The position numbers and the translations under genes are program-made. Positions 1 through 6,486 of a DNA stretch of 7,948 nucleotides are shown piece after piece. Numbering within the stretch: position 1 is the stretch's first letter; each line of letters opens with the position of its first letter. Origin of the DNA: Clostridiales bacterium (GTDB lineage: Bacteria > Bacillota > Clostridia > Lachnospirales > JAITVM01); assembly GCA_031285815.1 (NCBI GenBank), contig JAITVM010000302.1, positions 1 through 7,948 of the forward strand. The letters are read 5' to 3'. The notes under the pieces are model-generated. The model saw only the letters and a program-made list of their open reading frames with translations. It ran no database searches and was not told where the DNA came from.

Positions 1-15
1 GGATTTAAGATTACA

Positions 16-38
16 AAGGGCGGGGGCAGACCGCCCTT
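16..38 (-). terminator. Hairpin, candidate terminator of the minus-strand operon
   Basis: AAGGGCGG (16-23) and CCGCCCTT (31-38) form a perfect 8-bp GC-rich stem with a 7-base loop. Read on the minus strand it is followed by TTTGTAATCTT, a weak T-rich tail. It lies about 320 bases past the DUF3999 stop. The stem is strong but the tail is imperfect, so termination is inferred; it could equally belong to an unseen neighbour beyond the window edge. Confidence 0.4.
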
Positions 39-306
39 CTCCAAAAGAAGTACATAATTGCCAAATCGTTTTACGCCGTATAACCGTTCGAAATTAAGGC
101 CATTAGCAGAAAGTGGGGCGAAGGTTTAAATTTTGTTTTCAAAAACGCATAATGTATAGTTGCCGATGATATTTTGGCATATACTTTCTGGCTGTAATTA
201 TTTTTTTATTGATTTGCCCACAAAAGGCGTGTACATAAACAGGGCAAAGATGACGGAATAAGAGAACAAACAGGGTGCCCCAAATGATAAATGCCGGATA
301 ATGAAA

Positions 307-324
307 GTAAGCTGCCAGGCTTAC
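307..324 (-). terminator. Weak hairpin just after the DUF3999 gene
   Basis: GTAAGC and GCTTAC arms (307-312 and 319-324) form a perfect 6-bp stem with a 6-base loop, starting about 36 bases past the DUF3999 stop codon. On the minus strand the stem is followed by TTTCATT, which is only a weak U-tract. It may contribute to termination or 3'-end stability of the operon mRNA. Confidence 0.25.
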
Positions 325-359
325 CACAATATGAATATACCCTAAAAGCTAACCACCAC

Positions 360-1550
360 CTACAGTTCCTTGCGCCTCAGGCGAAAAATAATGAATACGC
401 CCAACAATACCGTAATTATTATCACCACTATATTAAAAACATTTTTATAATCCCTTGCTTCCGCCTCAATTTCCGCTTCTTCTTCAAAATTAACCGTTCC
501 TAGCCCTGCACGGCTTACCCCACTTTTTAATATTTCATCCTTATAGCTTACAATATCATATACCGGGGCTGATTTTTCAGGGCTGGCGCCGAAATCAAGG
601 GTATAGCTTTCCCCCGCAACCCCATCAAACACTACATCGTCAGCATAATAGCGTACAACAATGCCTTTGGCTTCGATAGGCTTATCATCATTATTAACAA
701 TCTTAACTACGTAAGTATCCTCTTGTGGGATATGCCCGTCCAGGGCTAATGTTGTATCCGTATACGTTATATCATTAAATGTTAAATTGTAAATCTCTTT
801 GCCAGAAATATTAGGTGCGGACGCTACCCGTTTAAATATACTGCCAGATTCAATCGTAATGTCAAATAACCGTAAATTTTTCAGCCCTTTAATATTTATA
901 AACGTAGCCTTATCCTTTTCCTCTGTGCTGAATTCTGGATTAAGGCTTTCGATAAAATAAGCCGTTTCGTTTACGCTTAGGTTATATGACAAATGAACTG
1001 ATTCAAAAGAAATTTGTTCTAAGTTGTTAGCAAGTTCAAACCGGTAATGGGTATATTTTTGTGGGGTGGCAAATTCAACCCTAAGTTTTGATACATCATC
1101 AATTGCGTATAGCTTATCGCTTTGAATAAAATCCCAATGCGTATTATCATAACTGCCATATACGCCTACCGTTTTCGCAAAGTTGCCGTTTGAGGTTGAA
1201 AACTCAATAGATGTTGCTGTTATATCCTTTTCGTATTCAATTTGCAGTTTATAGTCAAAATAGAAACTATCATCTTTTGTATAGGAATTTATTAACTCCA
1301 TCAGGTAAGTATCCGAATCCTCACGCAGGCTTTGAGAGTTTGAGTTTATGAAATATGGCACAGCTTCGCCGTTAGAATCTTTTATTAGTATATCAGACAG
1401 GCCACTGTTCGCGTTGTTATAAATTTTGGGTGTAAGCCTTACTGCCACATAGCCGCTATTGCCGTTTAAGTTAATTGGTGCCGAATGGGCAAATACAGCC
1501 ACGTTTAAAAATAATAATAGGAACAGCCCACTAACCAGTTTTTTACCCAT
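360..1550 (-). CDS. DUF3999 family secreted, C-terminally membrane-anchored protein
   Basis: This 396-residue protein of unknown biochemical function fits the DUF3999 family, whose members are typically encoded beside DUF2339 membrane proteins. An N-terminal signal peptide (about residues 1-24: lysines, a Leu/Phe-rich core, AHSA) directs export. About residues 107-190 look like a discoidin (F5/8 type C)-like beta-sandwich, with the pattern VGVYGSYDNTHW followed later by a YTHYRFEL strand. One transmembrane helix (about 373-389) precedes a basic tail, RLRRKEL, so the bulk should sit outside the membrane. The ATG start overlaps the end of the DUF2339 gene by 8 bases; with only a moderate ribosome binding site (AAGGCGGGG upstream), translation is probably coupled. 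Pairing with DUF2339 suggests an envelope complex, but no substrate can be named. The family call rests on architecture and context more than on a catalytic motif. Confidence 0.8.
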   Translation of the reverse strand: MGKKLVSGLFLLLFLNVAVFAHSAPINLNGNSGYVAVRLTPKIYNNANSGLSDILIKDSNGEAVPYFINSNSQSLREDSDTYLMELINSYTKDDSFYFDYKLQIEYEKDITATSIEFSTSNGNFAKTVGVYGSYDNTHWDFIQSDKLYAIDDVSKLRVEFATPQKYTHYRFELANNLEQISFESVHLSYNLSVNETAYFIESLNPEFSTEEKDKATFINIKGLKNLRLFDITIESGSIFKRVASAPNISGKEIYNLTFNDITYTDTTLALDGHIPQEDTYVVKIVNNDDKPIEAKGIVVRYYADDVVFDGVAGESYTLDFGASPEKSAPVYDIVSYKDEILKSGVSRAGLGTVNFEEEAEIEAEARDYKNVFNIVVIIITVLLGVFIIFRLRRKEL

Positions 1551-4056
1551 CTGTTGCCCCGCCTTCTTTTAACTCCAGCCGTTTGCTGAAATATTGATAC
1601 ACGAAAGATATCGCGACTAATGTAGCACCAAGTGCAAAATATGAAAAGATTTTATATCCTTGGGTTAAACTGGATAAGTCAATCAGGAACAATTTTATTA
1701 CTGACAGAATCGACAAACCCAACCCAAACCTTCTTATAAACGAATACCGTTTTTTAAAACCGAAAATTATCCAAACCAACGCGGCCAGTACATAAAGTAT
1801 GCTGATTATAGCGCTGGAAAATGATAAATTGTAATGCCTAATTAAATTCTGTGTCAAAATTAGAATAAAATAAACGGAAATAATAAGCGGGTACCATTCG
1901 ATACTTATTTTCCGGCCGGTTACGATAAGGAACATCAAATCGCGGACAGCAAACACAGAGAGGAGCCCTATGCAAATAAGTATTAGTGTCCCAATAAGCA
2001 TAACCCCTATCGGTACCGATGATGAAAACCCAACCGGGCTATCCCAATTATTGAGTTCAAACAGCCATGCTGCCCCTAAAAAATAAAGGGCCATAGAAAT
2101 AATTTTAGTGCCGGCATCAGCCAAAACCTTTATGCGGGGCAAGGTATAAGCAATTAAAAATGTAACAACAATACAAAGGGAAGTAGTCAAATAAACGATA
2201 CTGTATAGCCCGCCCCTGTAATTGCCGTATAAAAACCCATGAAGCTTATTATAGATTATATAAATGGCAAAAAGCCAGATATTGACTAAAACTAAATACT
2301 TATAGTCCCTTTCAAACTGCCCCGACAATATTTTTTTGTACATAAGCGCCCAAAGGGTAACTATACTGCCAATGGTCATTGCAAGATATTTATATACAAA
2401 AAGCTCTGGCTGAACCTCCAACAATACATCAAAGCATAAAAACGAGGCTAGGCATAATACGCCTATGGCAAGGCCAACGCGTTTTAACAACCTGTCGTTA
2501 TTTAAAGCCGCATATAAAATTATAGCTGTGCACTCAGCGAGCCACCCCAAAGATAGCCAAGCTTTTCCGAATTGAAGCGGTATTATAAGCACAACAAACG
2601 CCAGCCCTGTCAAATAAAACAAAGCTTTTGTGCTATCCTCCCCGGCAAATTTTTTCTCAATAAGCCTTCCAAGGAGCAGATAAACTATTGCAAATATTAT
2701 CGCGAGGGCACCATCGAAATCATTAAGCTTCAATGTATAAAACAAGCCATACATAATCATGCTACTGGCTAATGTATTTACCACAAGCAGTACTATATCG
2801 GGCTGCCTGAATTTCCTTTTAGCAATATATGCCCCGTTAACCGGTATAAACGTGTAAATTAGGAACGCGAATAAAACGTATATTATCGCTGCCGCTTTTT
2901 CCGCTGCCAACGGCCTGTACCCAAAATTGTAGCATATATATATCGTTCCGGCTATATTTAAAACCATGCCTATAAATGAAGTAATATTCCATTTCTTACT
3001 GAACGACACCATAAGCGCAAGCAAATTTAATGTGACAAAATACACCATTGCGGCATAGATTATAGCATCTGCTGTGCCTATTGAATACATTGGCAAATAT
3101 CCGCCTATAAGCGCAAATGCCAAAATAATCTGTGAATTGTAGCGCATTGACAGCAAAAATGACACAAAAGTTATTAATATGCAGAAGGATATAGCAGGGT
3201 ACATGCTGAGAATTTGCAACCCGAAATAACTTGTCGCCACCGCCACATACAATACCCCAACCCCACCAGCTGTTATGCCAAGTGAAAACGTATTTGGCTT
3301 CTTCCTGTTCATAAGTTCGCCAGCAAACAGCATTGCCATGCCCAGCGTAAACATCATAATGCCCTTTAGGGTATCAGGTAGCCGGGCATACGTAAACCTT
3401 GTGGCTGTAATGGTTCCGATTATGATAAGGAATACCCCAATTATATTAAGAAGGTTAAGTCCGACAAGCCTTTCCAAGTTATTCTTTTTAGTAACCTCAC
3501 GCAATTGCCCATCGGTAATTTGTTCGCTCTTAAGGGCGTCCAATTCTTCCTGCTCATCGGTAGAAAGAGCCATTGGCACCCGTGCGGCCTCTTCCTGCGC
3601 CTTTATTACCTTTTCGTTAACAATTTCAGATAGTTCATTGAGTTTGCCCTTTATCTCGCCCTTAGTATCTATTCTATGTTTCTGTAAATTTTCCACAATT
3701 AGGTTTATTCTTGCTTTTACATTGTTTTCTAGATTGGTAAGCCTATTTATTTCATTATCCATATTTGATTTAAAATATATATCGAGCTTTTGCGTAGCCG
3801 CATTTACGATTTTTACTTTCTCACTGTAAATTTGCTCAAACAAGGCGTTTTTTAGCGTTGCATTTTCGCCCGCAAGCGCTGTTATATTATTTTGTGCCTT
3901 ATCGTAAGCTGCCTGCAATTTTTCCAGCTCAGTTTTTAATTCAGCATTTTCGCGCACAGTATCGGTATTGTTAATTAAGTTGTATTCAGCCTCTAACTGT
4001 ACCAGGGTTTCCTTTTGTTTATTTATGATATCTTTCAGTTTTTCATTTGTCCCCAT
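1543..4056 (-). CDS. DUF2339 domain polytopic membrane protein
   Basis: This 837-residue protein matches the DUF2339 family of large polytopic membrane proteins of unknown function. Residues 1 to about 190 are soluble, charged and heptad-rich (a predicted coiled coil with many Glu, Lys, Leu and Asn), so they probably lie in the cytoplasm. From about residue 199 the protein is almost entirely transmembrane. The family core is visible near the first helices: a GVFLIIIGT helix, then GMAMLFAGELMNRKK, then the glycine-rich AGGVGVLYVAVATSYFGL and a FALIGGYLP segment. It ends in a short charged tail. The ATG start is supported by GAGGTGG at 4061-4067, 6 bases upstream. It is the first gene of a two-gene operon with the DUF3999 gene (8-base overlap). 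The constant pairing of the two families suggests a shared envelope complex; transport or surface-polymer roles are guesses. No catalytic motif is evident. Confidence 0.88.
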   Translation of the reverse strand: MGTNEKLKDIINKQKETLVQLEAEYNLINNTDTVRENAELKTELEKLQAAYDKAQNNITALAGENATLKNALFEQIYSEKVKIVNAATQKLDIYFKSNMDNEINRLTNLENNVKARINLIVENLQKHRIDTKGEIKGKLNELSEIVNEKVIKAQEEAARVPMALSTDEQEELDALKSEQITDGQLREVTKKNNLERLVGLNLLNIIGVFLIIIGTITATRFTYARLPDTLKGIMMFTLGMAMLFAGELMNRKKPNTFSLGITAGGVGVLYVAVATSYFGLQILSMYPAISFCILITFVSFLLSMRYNSQIILAFALIGGYLPMYSIGTADAIIYAAMVYFVTLNLLALMVSFSKKWNITSFIGMVLNIAGTIYICYNFGYRPLAAEKAAAIIYVLFAFLIYTFIPVNGAYIAKRKFRQPDIVLLVVNTLASSMIMYGLFYTLKLNDFDGALAIIFAIVYLLLGRLIEKKFAGEDSTKALFYLTGLAFVVLIIPLQFGKAWLSLGWLAECTAIILYAALNNDRLLKRVGLAIGVLCLASFLCFDVLLEVQPELFVYKYLAMTIGSIVTLWALMYKKILSGQFERDYKYLVLVNIWLFAIYIIYNKLHGFLYGNYRGGLYSIVYLTTSLCIVVTFLIAYTLPRIKVLADAGTKIISMALYFLGAAWLFELNNWDSPVGFSSSVPIGVMLIGTLILICIGLLSVFAVRDLMFLIVTGRKISIEWYPLIISVYFILILTQNLIRHYNLSFSSAIISILYVLAALVWIIFGFKKRYSFIRRFGLGLSILSVIKLFLIDLSSLTQGYKIFSYFALGATLVAISFVYQYFSKRLELKEGGATDG

Positions 4057-4295
4057 TATTCCACCTCATAGGTTGTGTATTTAACCGTTATATTTATAAG
4101 ACGTTTTACCGGATAAAAACGCTATAAAGCCGCCAAGGCTTCCTGGTGTTTTAAACGCCCAAACCAGAAACAATTTTGTGGGGCGAAATGCCCCTTTGGC
4201 CCGGTTTCAAATCTTTTTGTTAATTTTCAGCAGGAATATATTATTTACTTAAGTTTAATACAAGCATGCATTTAAAACTATCTTTTAGGTATCAT
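4057..4295 (-). promoter_or_regulatory. Long, possibly structured 5' leader of the DUF2339 operon
   Basis: If transcription starts at about 4295, the leader is about 240 nt. In transcript order it contains: a hairpin GGGGC-AUUUC-GCCCC (4194-4180); a helix AAACCGG (4207-4201) with CUGGUUU (4167-4161) that would enclose that hairpin; a competing helix CUGGU (4167-4163) with ACCAG (4147-4143); and a hairpin AAGCC-UUGGC-GGCUU (4141-4127) followed after a short gap by UUUUU. The CUGGU segment can pair with either partner but not both, a layout seen in attenuators and riboswitches. It matches no riboswitch class I recognise. The inverted repeats are visible in the sequence; regulation is inferred. 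The rest of the 4057-4393 gap is AT-rich promoter DNA, and no gene was seen in it. Confidence 0.35.
4061..4067 (-). promoter_or_regulatory. Ribosome binding site of the DUF2339 gene
   Basis: On the minus strand this reads GAGGTGG, 6 bases before the ATG at 4056-4054. It is a good Shine-Dalgarno match and fixes the start. Confidence 0.75.
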
Positions 4296-4301
4296 GTGGA
4301 T

Positions 4302-4330
4302 ATTTTAGCAGAATAATATAATAATATCAA
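4302..4330 (-). promoter_or_regulatory. Candidate sigma-A promoter of the DUF2339 operon
   Basis: On the minus strand, TTGATA (4330-4325), a 17-base spacer and TAAAAT (4307-4302) match the vegetative consensus at 5 of 6 bases in each box. A second, overlapping candidate lies 11 bases upstream: TTGTCG (4341-4336), 17 bases, TATTAT (4318-4313). The region is very AT-rich, so chance matches are likely, but the location after the antiporter stop fits. The predicted start is near 4295. Confidence 0.5.
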
Positions 4331-4393
4331 CGGTTCGACAAATTATTATCCTTCTACCGCATAATAAAGGGCTGGAAAGAAGTTTAATAAGGT

Positions 4394-5572
4394 TTAAATT
4401 TTTTCCAGCAGCTTTTTATAAGACAAATCAATACCAACCGCACCAATTGGTGCAGTGATTATAATTGCCAGAACTGCCACCGACAATATAATGCCTCCGG
4501 ATTCAAAACCCATAGCAAGTGGTATGCCGCCAATAGCAGCCTGTACCGTTGCTTTTGGTAAATAAGAGATAGCGCAAAATATCCGCTCTTTTTTGTTCAG
4601 CTTAGTGTTCAAAAGGCATATAAAAACACCGGCCACCCGAAATATCAGGGCAGTAAAGATAAGGCATGCTGCCAGCATGCCGGCATTTCCTATATAATTT
4701 ATATCGACTGCCGCGCCAACTAAAACAAACAAAATTAATTCTGCGCCAATCCACAACTTCGAAAACTTGCGGGAAAGCCGCCCCGCAAGGGCAGCATTCT
4801 TTTTTAAAGCTGTAGCGCCCAGCGCCATGGCGGCCAGCAAGCCGGATACCGGCACATAACTTTTAACTGCTGCCTCAAGGGCAACAAATAAAAATGATGC
4901 GCTAAGCATAAGCAAAATCTTAACCGTATCCCTCATATGTATTTTTTTGCAGAGCCATATAATGAATAGCCCACCTAAATTGCCTATAGCCAGCCCCAAA
5001 ATGATTGAAACGGGTAATTTCAATAAACTTAAAAAATCAAACCCGCCCCCATGGCGCATCCCGATAAATGATGTAAAAAGGACCATAACAAAAATATCAT
5101 CAACGGATGCCCCGGCCATGATTAACTGGGGGATACTTTTACCCTGGCCGTAACCGCTTTCAATCAATTTAAGCATACGCGGTATAACTACCGCCGGTGA
5201 TACCGCTGCTAAAACAGCGCCCATAATAGCAGCATCCAAATAAGTTAAGCCGAGAAAAAACGGCGCAAAGAAAATAACTGCGGCTAATTCAAAAACAGCC
5301 GGGGTAAAACACATCAGGAAAGCAGGCCTGCCGACTTTTTTCAGGTTTTGCAGGTCAAGTGTAAGCCCGGCCCTGATCAAAATTATTATTAATGCCATCT
5401 GGCGCAAGTCTGCCGAACTAGTGATAATAACAGGGGCAATCAAGTTTAGCGAATACGGCCCAAGTAAAATGCCAGTGGCTATCATCCCAAGTAATGCGGG
5501 CATTTTCAACTTTTGTACGGCCCCGCCGAGGGCGGAACCTAATAATACAATTAATGCTAGGCTCAACAACAT
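4394..5572 (-). CDS. Cation:proton antiporter (CPA superfamily), under a fluoride-type riboswitch
   Basis: This 392-residue inner-membrane protein has about 11-12 hydrophobic helices and should exchange a monovalent cation such as Na+ or K+ for protons. Family landmarks are SPAVVIP (about residues 125-131), the ion-binding pair Asp158-Asp159 in AGASVDDIF, and LPKATVQAAIGGIPL (about 338-352) with Lys340 at the place of the conserved basic residue in the unwound-helix core. The DD plus Lys combination suggests the electrogenic CPA2/NapA-like type, though ion specificity cannot be read. Translation should begin at the ATG at 5572-5570, because GGGAGG lies 7 bases upstream. The frame continues to a GTG at 5638, but that region is the terminator of the leader RNA and has no suitable ribosome binding site. 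Nearby genes (YcxB-like upstream, DUF2339 downstream) appear to have their own promoters. The leader predicts induction by fluoride. Confidence 0.88.
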   Translation of the reverse strand: MLLSLALIVLLGSALGGAVQKLKMPALLGMIATGILLGPYSLNLIAPVIITSSADLRQMALIIILIRAGLTLDLQNLKKVGRPAFLMCFTPAVFELAAVIFFAPFFLGLTYLDAAIMGAVLAAVSPAVVIPRMLKLIESGYGQGKSIPQLIMAGASVDDIFVMVLFTSFIGMRHGGGFDFLSLLKLPVSIILGLAIGNLGGLFIIWLCKKIHMRDTVKILLMLSASFLFVALEAAVKSYVPVSGLLAAMALGATALKKNAALAGRLSRKFSKLWIGAELILFVLVGAAVDINYIGNAGMLAACLIFTALIFRVAGVFICLLNTKLNKKERIFCAISYLPKATVQAAIGGIPLAMGFESGGIILSVAVLAIIITAPIGAVGIDLSYKKLLEKI

Positions 5573-5579
5573 ATATTTT

Positions 5580-5585
5580 CCTCCC
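5580..5585 (-). promoter_or_regulatory. Ribosome binding site fixing the antiporter start
   Basis: GGGAGG on the minus strand lies 7 bases before the ATG at 5572-5570 and just after the leader terminator. It decides for this ATG over the GTG 66 bases upstream. Confidence 0.85.
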
Positions 5586-5594
5586 AATATCCGC

Positions 5595-5642
5595 AAAAAA
5601 GCTGATGCCCCTGCGAATAGTAAATTCACAGAAGCCACCAGC
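5595..5642 (-). terminator. Riboswitch-controlled intrinsic terminator in the antiporter leader
   Basis: On the minus strand the arm 5642-5624 (starting GCUGGUGGCUUC) pairs with 5618-5601 (ending GGGGCAUCAGC). The stem has 18 pairs, including G-U pairs and a single bulged G, closed by the loop UUACU and followed directly by six U (5600-5595). The 5' arm contains GCUUC (5635-5631), the 3' strand of the aptamer pseudoknot, and part of P2. Folding the aptamer and folding the terminator are therefore mutually exclusive. Ligand binding should block the terminator and allow read-through into the antiporter gene, whose ribosome binding site starts 10 bases after the U-tract. Confidence 0.85.
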
Positions 5643-5695
5643 TTAAAAAGCGGTTTGGAACAGAAAACCTGTCCTCAGGGAGTGCTTCATTCCCT
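5628..5695 (-). promoter_or_regulatory. Fluoride riboswitch aptamer (crcB motif)
   Basis: Read 5' to 3' on the minus strand: P1 AGGGA (5695-5691) with UCCCU (5681-5677); a P1 loop starting AUG (5690-5688); an accessory hairpin GGACAG/CUGUUCC (5674-5657) with one bulge; AAAC (5656-5653); P2 GCUU/AAGC (5651-5648 with 5644-5641); UGGUG (5640-5636); GCUUC (5635-5631); U5630. Loop bases GAAGC (5688-5684) are exactly complementary to GCUUC, giving the class pseudoknot. This aligns segment by segment with the Thermotoga petrophila fluoride aptamer as I remember it (AUGAGGC loop, AAACU, P2, UGAUG, GCCUC, U). Known members sense fluoride through Mg2+ and switch on exporters (CrcB/Fluc, CLC-F), with antiporters among other targets. 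Oddities are G at 5638 where A is expected, and a short P2. Assignment is by eye; no covariance model was run. Confidence 0.82.
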
Positions 5696-5706
5696 ATTAT
5701 TTTTTT

Positions 5707-5735
5707 ATTTTACCATACCATCAAGCTTTATTCAA
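5707..5735 (-). promoter_or_regulatory. Promoter of the antiporter transcript
   Basis: On the minus strand, TTGAAT (5735-5730), a 17-base spacer and TAAAAT (5712-5707) form a good vegetative promoter. The start is predicted near 5700, only about 5 bases before P1 of the aptamer, the expected arrangement for a 5'-terminal riboswitch. It makes the antiporter a separate unit from the YcxB-like gene. Confidence 0.65.
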
Positions 5736-5778
5736 ATTTTGTTTCTAGGCACAGCCAGCTTATATATGGGTTTATAGT

Positions 5779-6285
5779 TTATCTTTGGGGGCTGCTTGGC
5801 AAATAAAAGGCCAAAGGCTGGGCCCCGCTTTGGTTTTCTGGGGCAATATAAGCCTTATTTTTATTAACATATATATAGGTACATCCTTTATGCCGGTATA
5901 CATGAAACAAATCAGCCCATTTGTAGAAAACAGGCCCCCCGTCAATATTAGAAGCAGAAAACCCATCACTGCCTTCAGAAAAATTTAGCGAATATATTTT
6001 TCTTGGCGTTTCCAGCCCAAGCTTTTTTATCTGGATATTTATAGAGTTTATAAATTTATAAAGATATACAGCGGGCAGCCCAGCCCCGATTATAAAAAGC
6101 AATGCTGCAAGCAAAAGGGCCTGCTCAGATTTGCCACGTAGGATAATACATATTATTGCCGAAGCTGACATAATCGCAAAAAAAATTAATGGTGCCCGCC
6201 ACATTTTTTTTACCACAAACCCATCAAACAAAGCGAATTTTTTAAAAATCCTGCCATCTATCACCACATCAATATTTAAAGGCAT
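5779..6285 (-). CDS. YcxB-like membrane protein, C-terminus probably frameshifted
   Basis: This 168-residue protein resembles the YcxB family of small Gram-positive membrane proteins of unknown function. Two transmembrane helices (about residues 31-50 and 55-76) are followed by the C-terminal cytoplasmic domain: RKIYSLNFSEGSDGF, then the conserved Tyr-x-Trp (Y121, W123, in YKWADLFHVY), a YIYVNKNKAYIAP strand, and the end. ATG at 6285-6283 is preferred, with GGATG 8 bases upstream; a TTG five codons further up has no ribosome binding site. After residue about 154 the ending QPLAFYLPSSPQR does not look like the family. Dropping one base in the G/C runs near 5820-5826 gives SLWPFICQAAPKDKL, stopping at 5772-5774, which resembles the usual W-x-F-I...P-K-x-K family tail. 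This could be a sequencing error or a real recent mutation. Confidence in the family is fair. Confidence 0.72.
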   Translation of the reverse strand: MPLNIDVVIDGRIFKKFALFDGFVVKKMWRAPLIFFAIMSASAIICIILRGKSEQALLLAALLFIIGAGLPAVYLYKFINSINIQIKKLGLETPRKIYSLNFSEGSDGFSASNIDGGPVFYKWADLFHVYRHKGCTYIYVNKNKAYIAPENQSGAQPLAFYLPSSPQR

Positions 6286-6401
6286 ATTAAACACATCCAA
6301 TTTAAAATTTCACGATACAGTTAAATTAATTTCATTCAGAAAATTCTGTAAGCTTCCCCGCAGAAATTTTATTTTATTATTAACTGGCTTGCTATTATTA
6401 A

Positions 6402-6430
6402 ATAATATATCAATGAAATAGATTAATCAA
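6402..6430 (-). promoter_or_regulatory. Candidate promoter of the YcxB-like gene
   Basis: On the minus strand, TTGATT (6430-6425), 17 bases and TATTAT (6407-6402) give a plausible vegetative promoter with a leader of about 110 nt. The surrounding DNA is extremely AT-rich, so the match may be chance. Confidence 0.35.
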
Positions 6431-6474
6431 ATTAAAATATGTACAATTATCACATGCTTTTTTTATTTAGTTTG

Positions 6475-6486
6475 CTAGTTGACTAG
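6475..6486. promoter_or_regulatory. Palindromic candidate operator over the TRAP promoter
   Basis: CTAGT-TG-ACTAG is a perfect inverted repeat with a 2-base centre. It covers the -35 box (6479-6484), the position of a classical repressor site. Its core TAGT..ACTA resembles the TNGT...ACNA half-sites bound by FadR/FCD-type GntR regulators, which often control sugar-acid and TRAP transport genes. It also sits in three direct TAGTT repeats spaced 8 bases apart (6468, 6476, 6484). The repeat is visible; the regulator is a guess, as none is encoded in the window. Confidence 0.45.

Larger units (their letters stand above)
1..359. other. Intergenic region downstream of the DUF3999 gene
   Basis: No convincing gene is seen in this stretch. 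It holds two inverted repeats (16-38 and 307-324) that could end minus-strand transcription from the DUF2339-DUF3999 operon. A 62-codon minus-strand reading frame (139-327, GTG start) encodes a short hydrophobic stretch, but it has no clear ribosome binding site and its first codons overlap the 307-324 hairpin, so it is not called. A short plus-strand frame open from the window edge to the stop at 55-57 is low-complexity and is more likely chance than the end of a gene. Confidence 0.5.

Noticed and set aside
139..327. A 62-codon minus-strand frame downstream of DUF3999 with a hydrophobic N-terminal half.
   Set aside because: GTG start with no clear ribosome binding site, overlap with a hairpin at 307-324, a basic low-complexity tail and no recognisable family; it is more likely chance.
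3275..3829. A 184-codon plus-strand frame inside the DUF2339 gene.
   Set aside because: It is antisense to the coiled-coil and first helices of a clear gene; the serine/phenylalanine-rich product is a reading-frame shadow.
4331..4342. GTTCGAC-like sequence resembling half of a Gram-positive LexA box; a similar CGTTCGAA occurs near 86-92.
   Set aside because: The spaced second half (GAAC-N4-GTTC) is missing in both places, so no SOS box can be supported.
5677..5712. A plus-strand hairpin (AGGGAGTG/CATTCCCT) followed by a T-rich run, looking like an intrinsic terminator.
   Set aside because: No plus-strand gene leads into it. On the minus strand the same arms are P1 of the fluoride aptamer, and the T-rich run is the complement of the A-rich promoter region.
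5421..5777. A 118-codon plus-strand frame crossing the antiporter 5' end and its leader.
   Set aside because: It is antisense to a well-supported antiporter gene and a riboswitch; its proline/asparagine-rich composition is typical of a complement shadow.
6337..6348. Perfect inverted repeat CAGAA-AA-TTCTG in the divergent intergenic region, within the YcxB-like leader.
   Set aside because: Short and AT-rich in an AT-rich region, with no recognised regulator motif; it could be chance, so it is not called as an operator.
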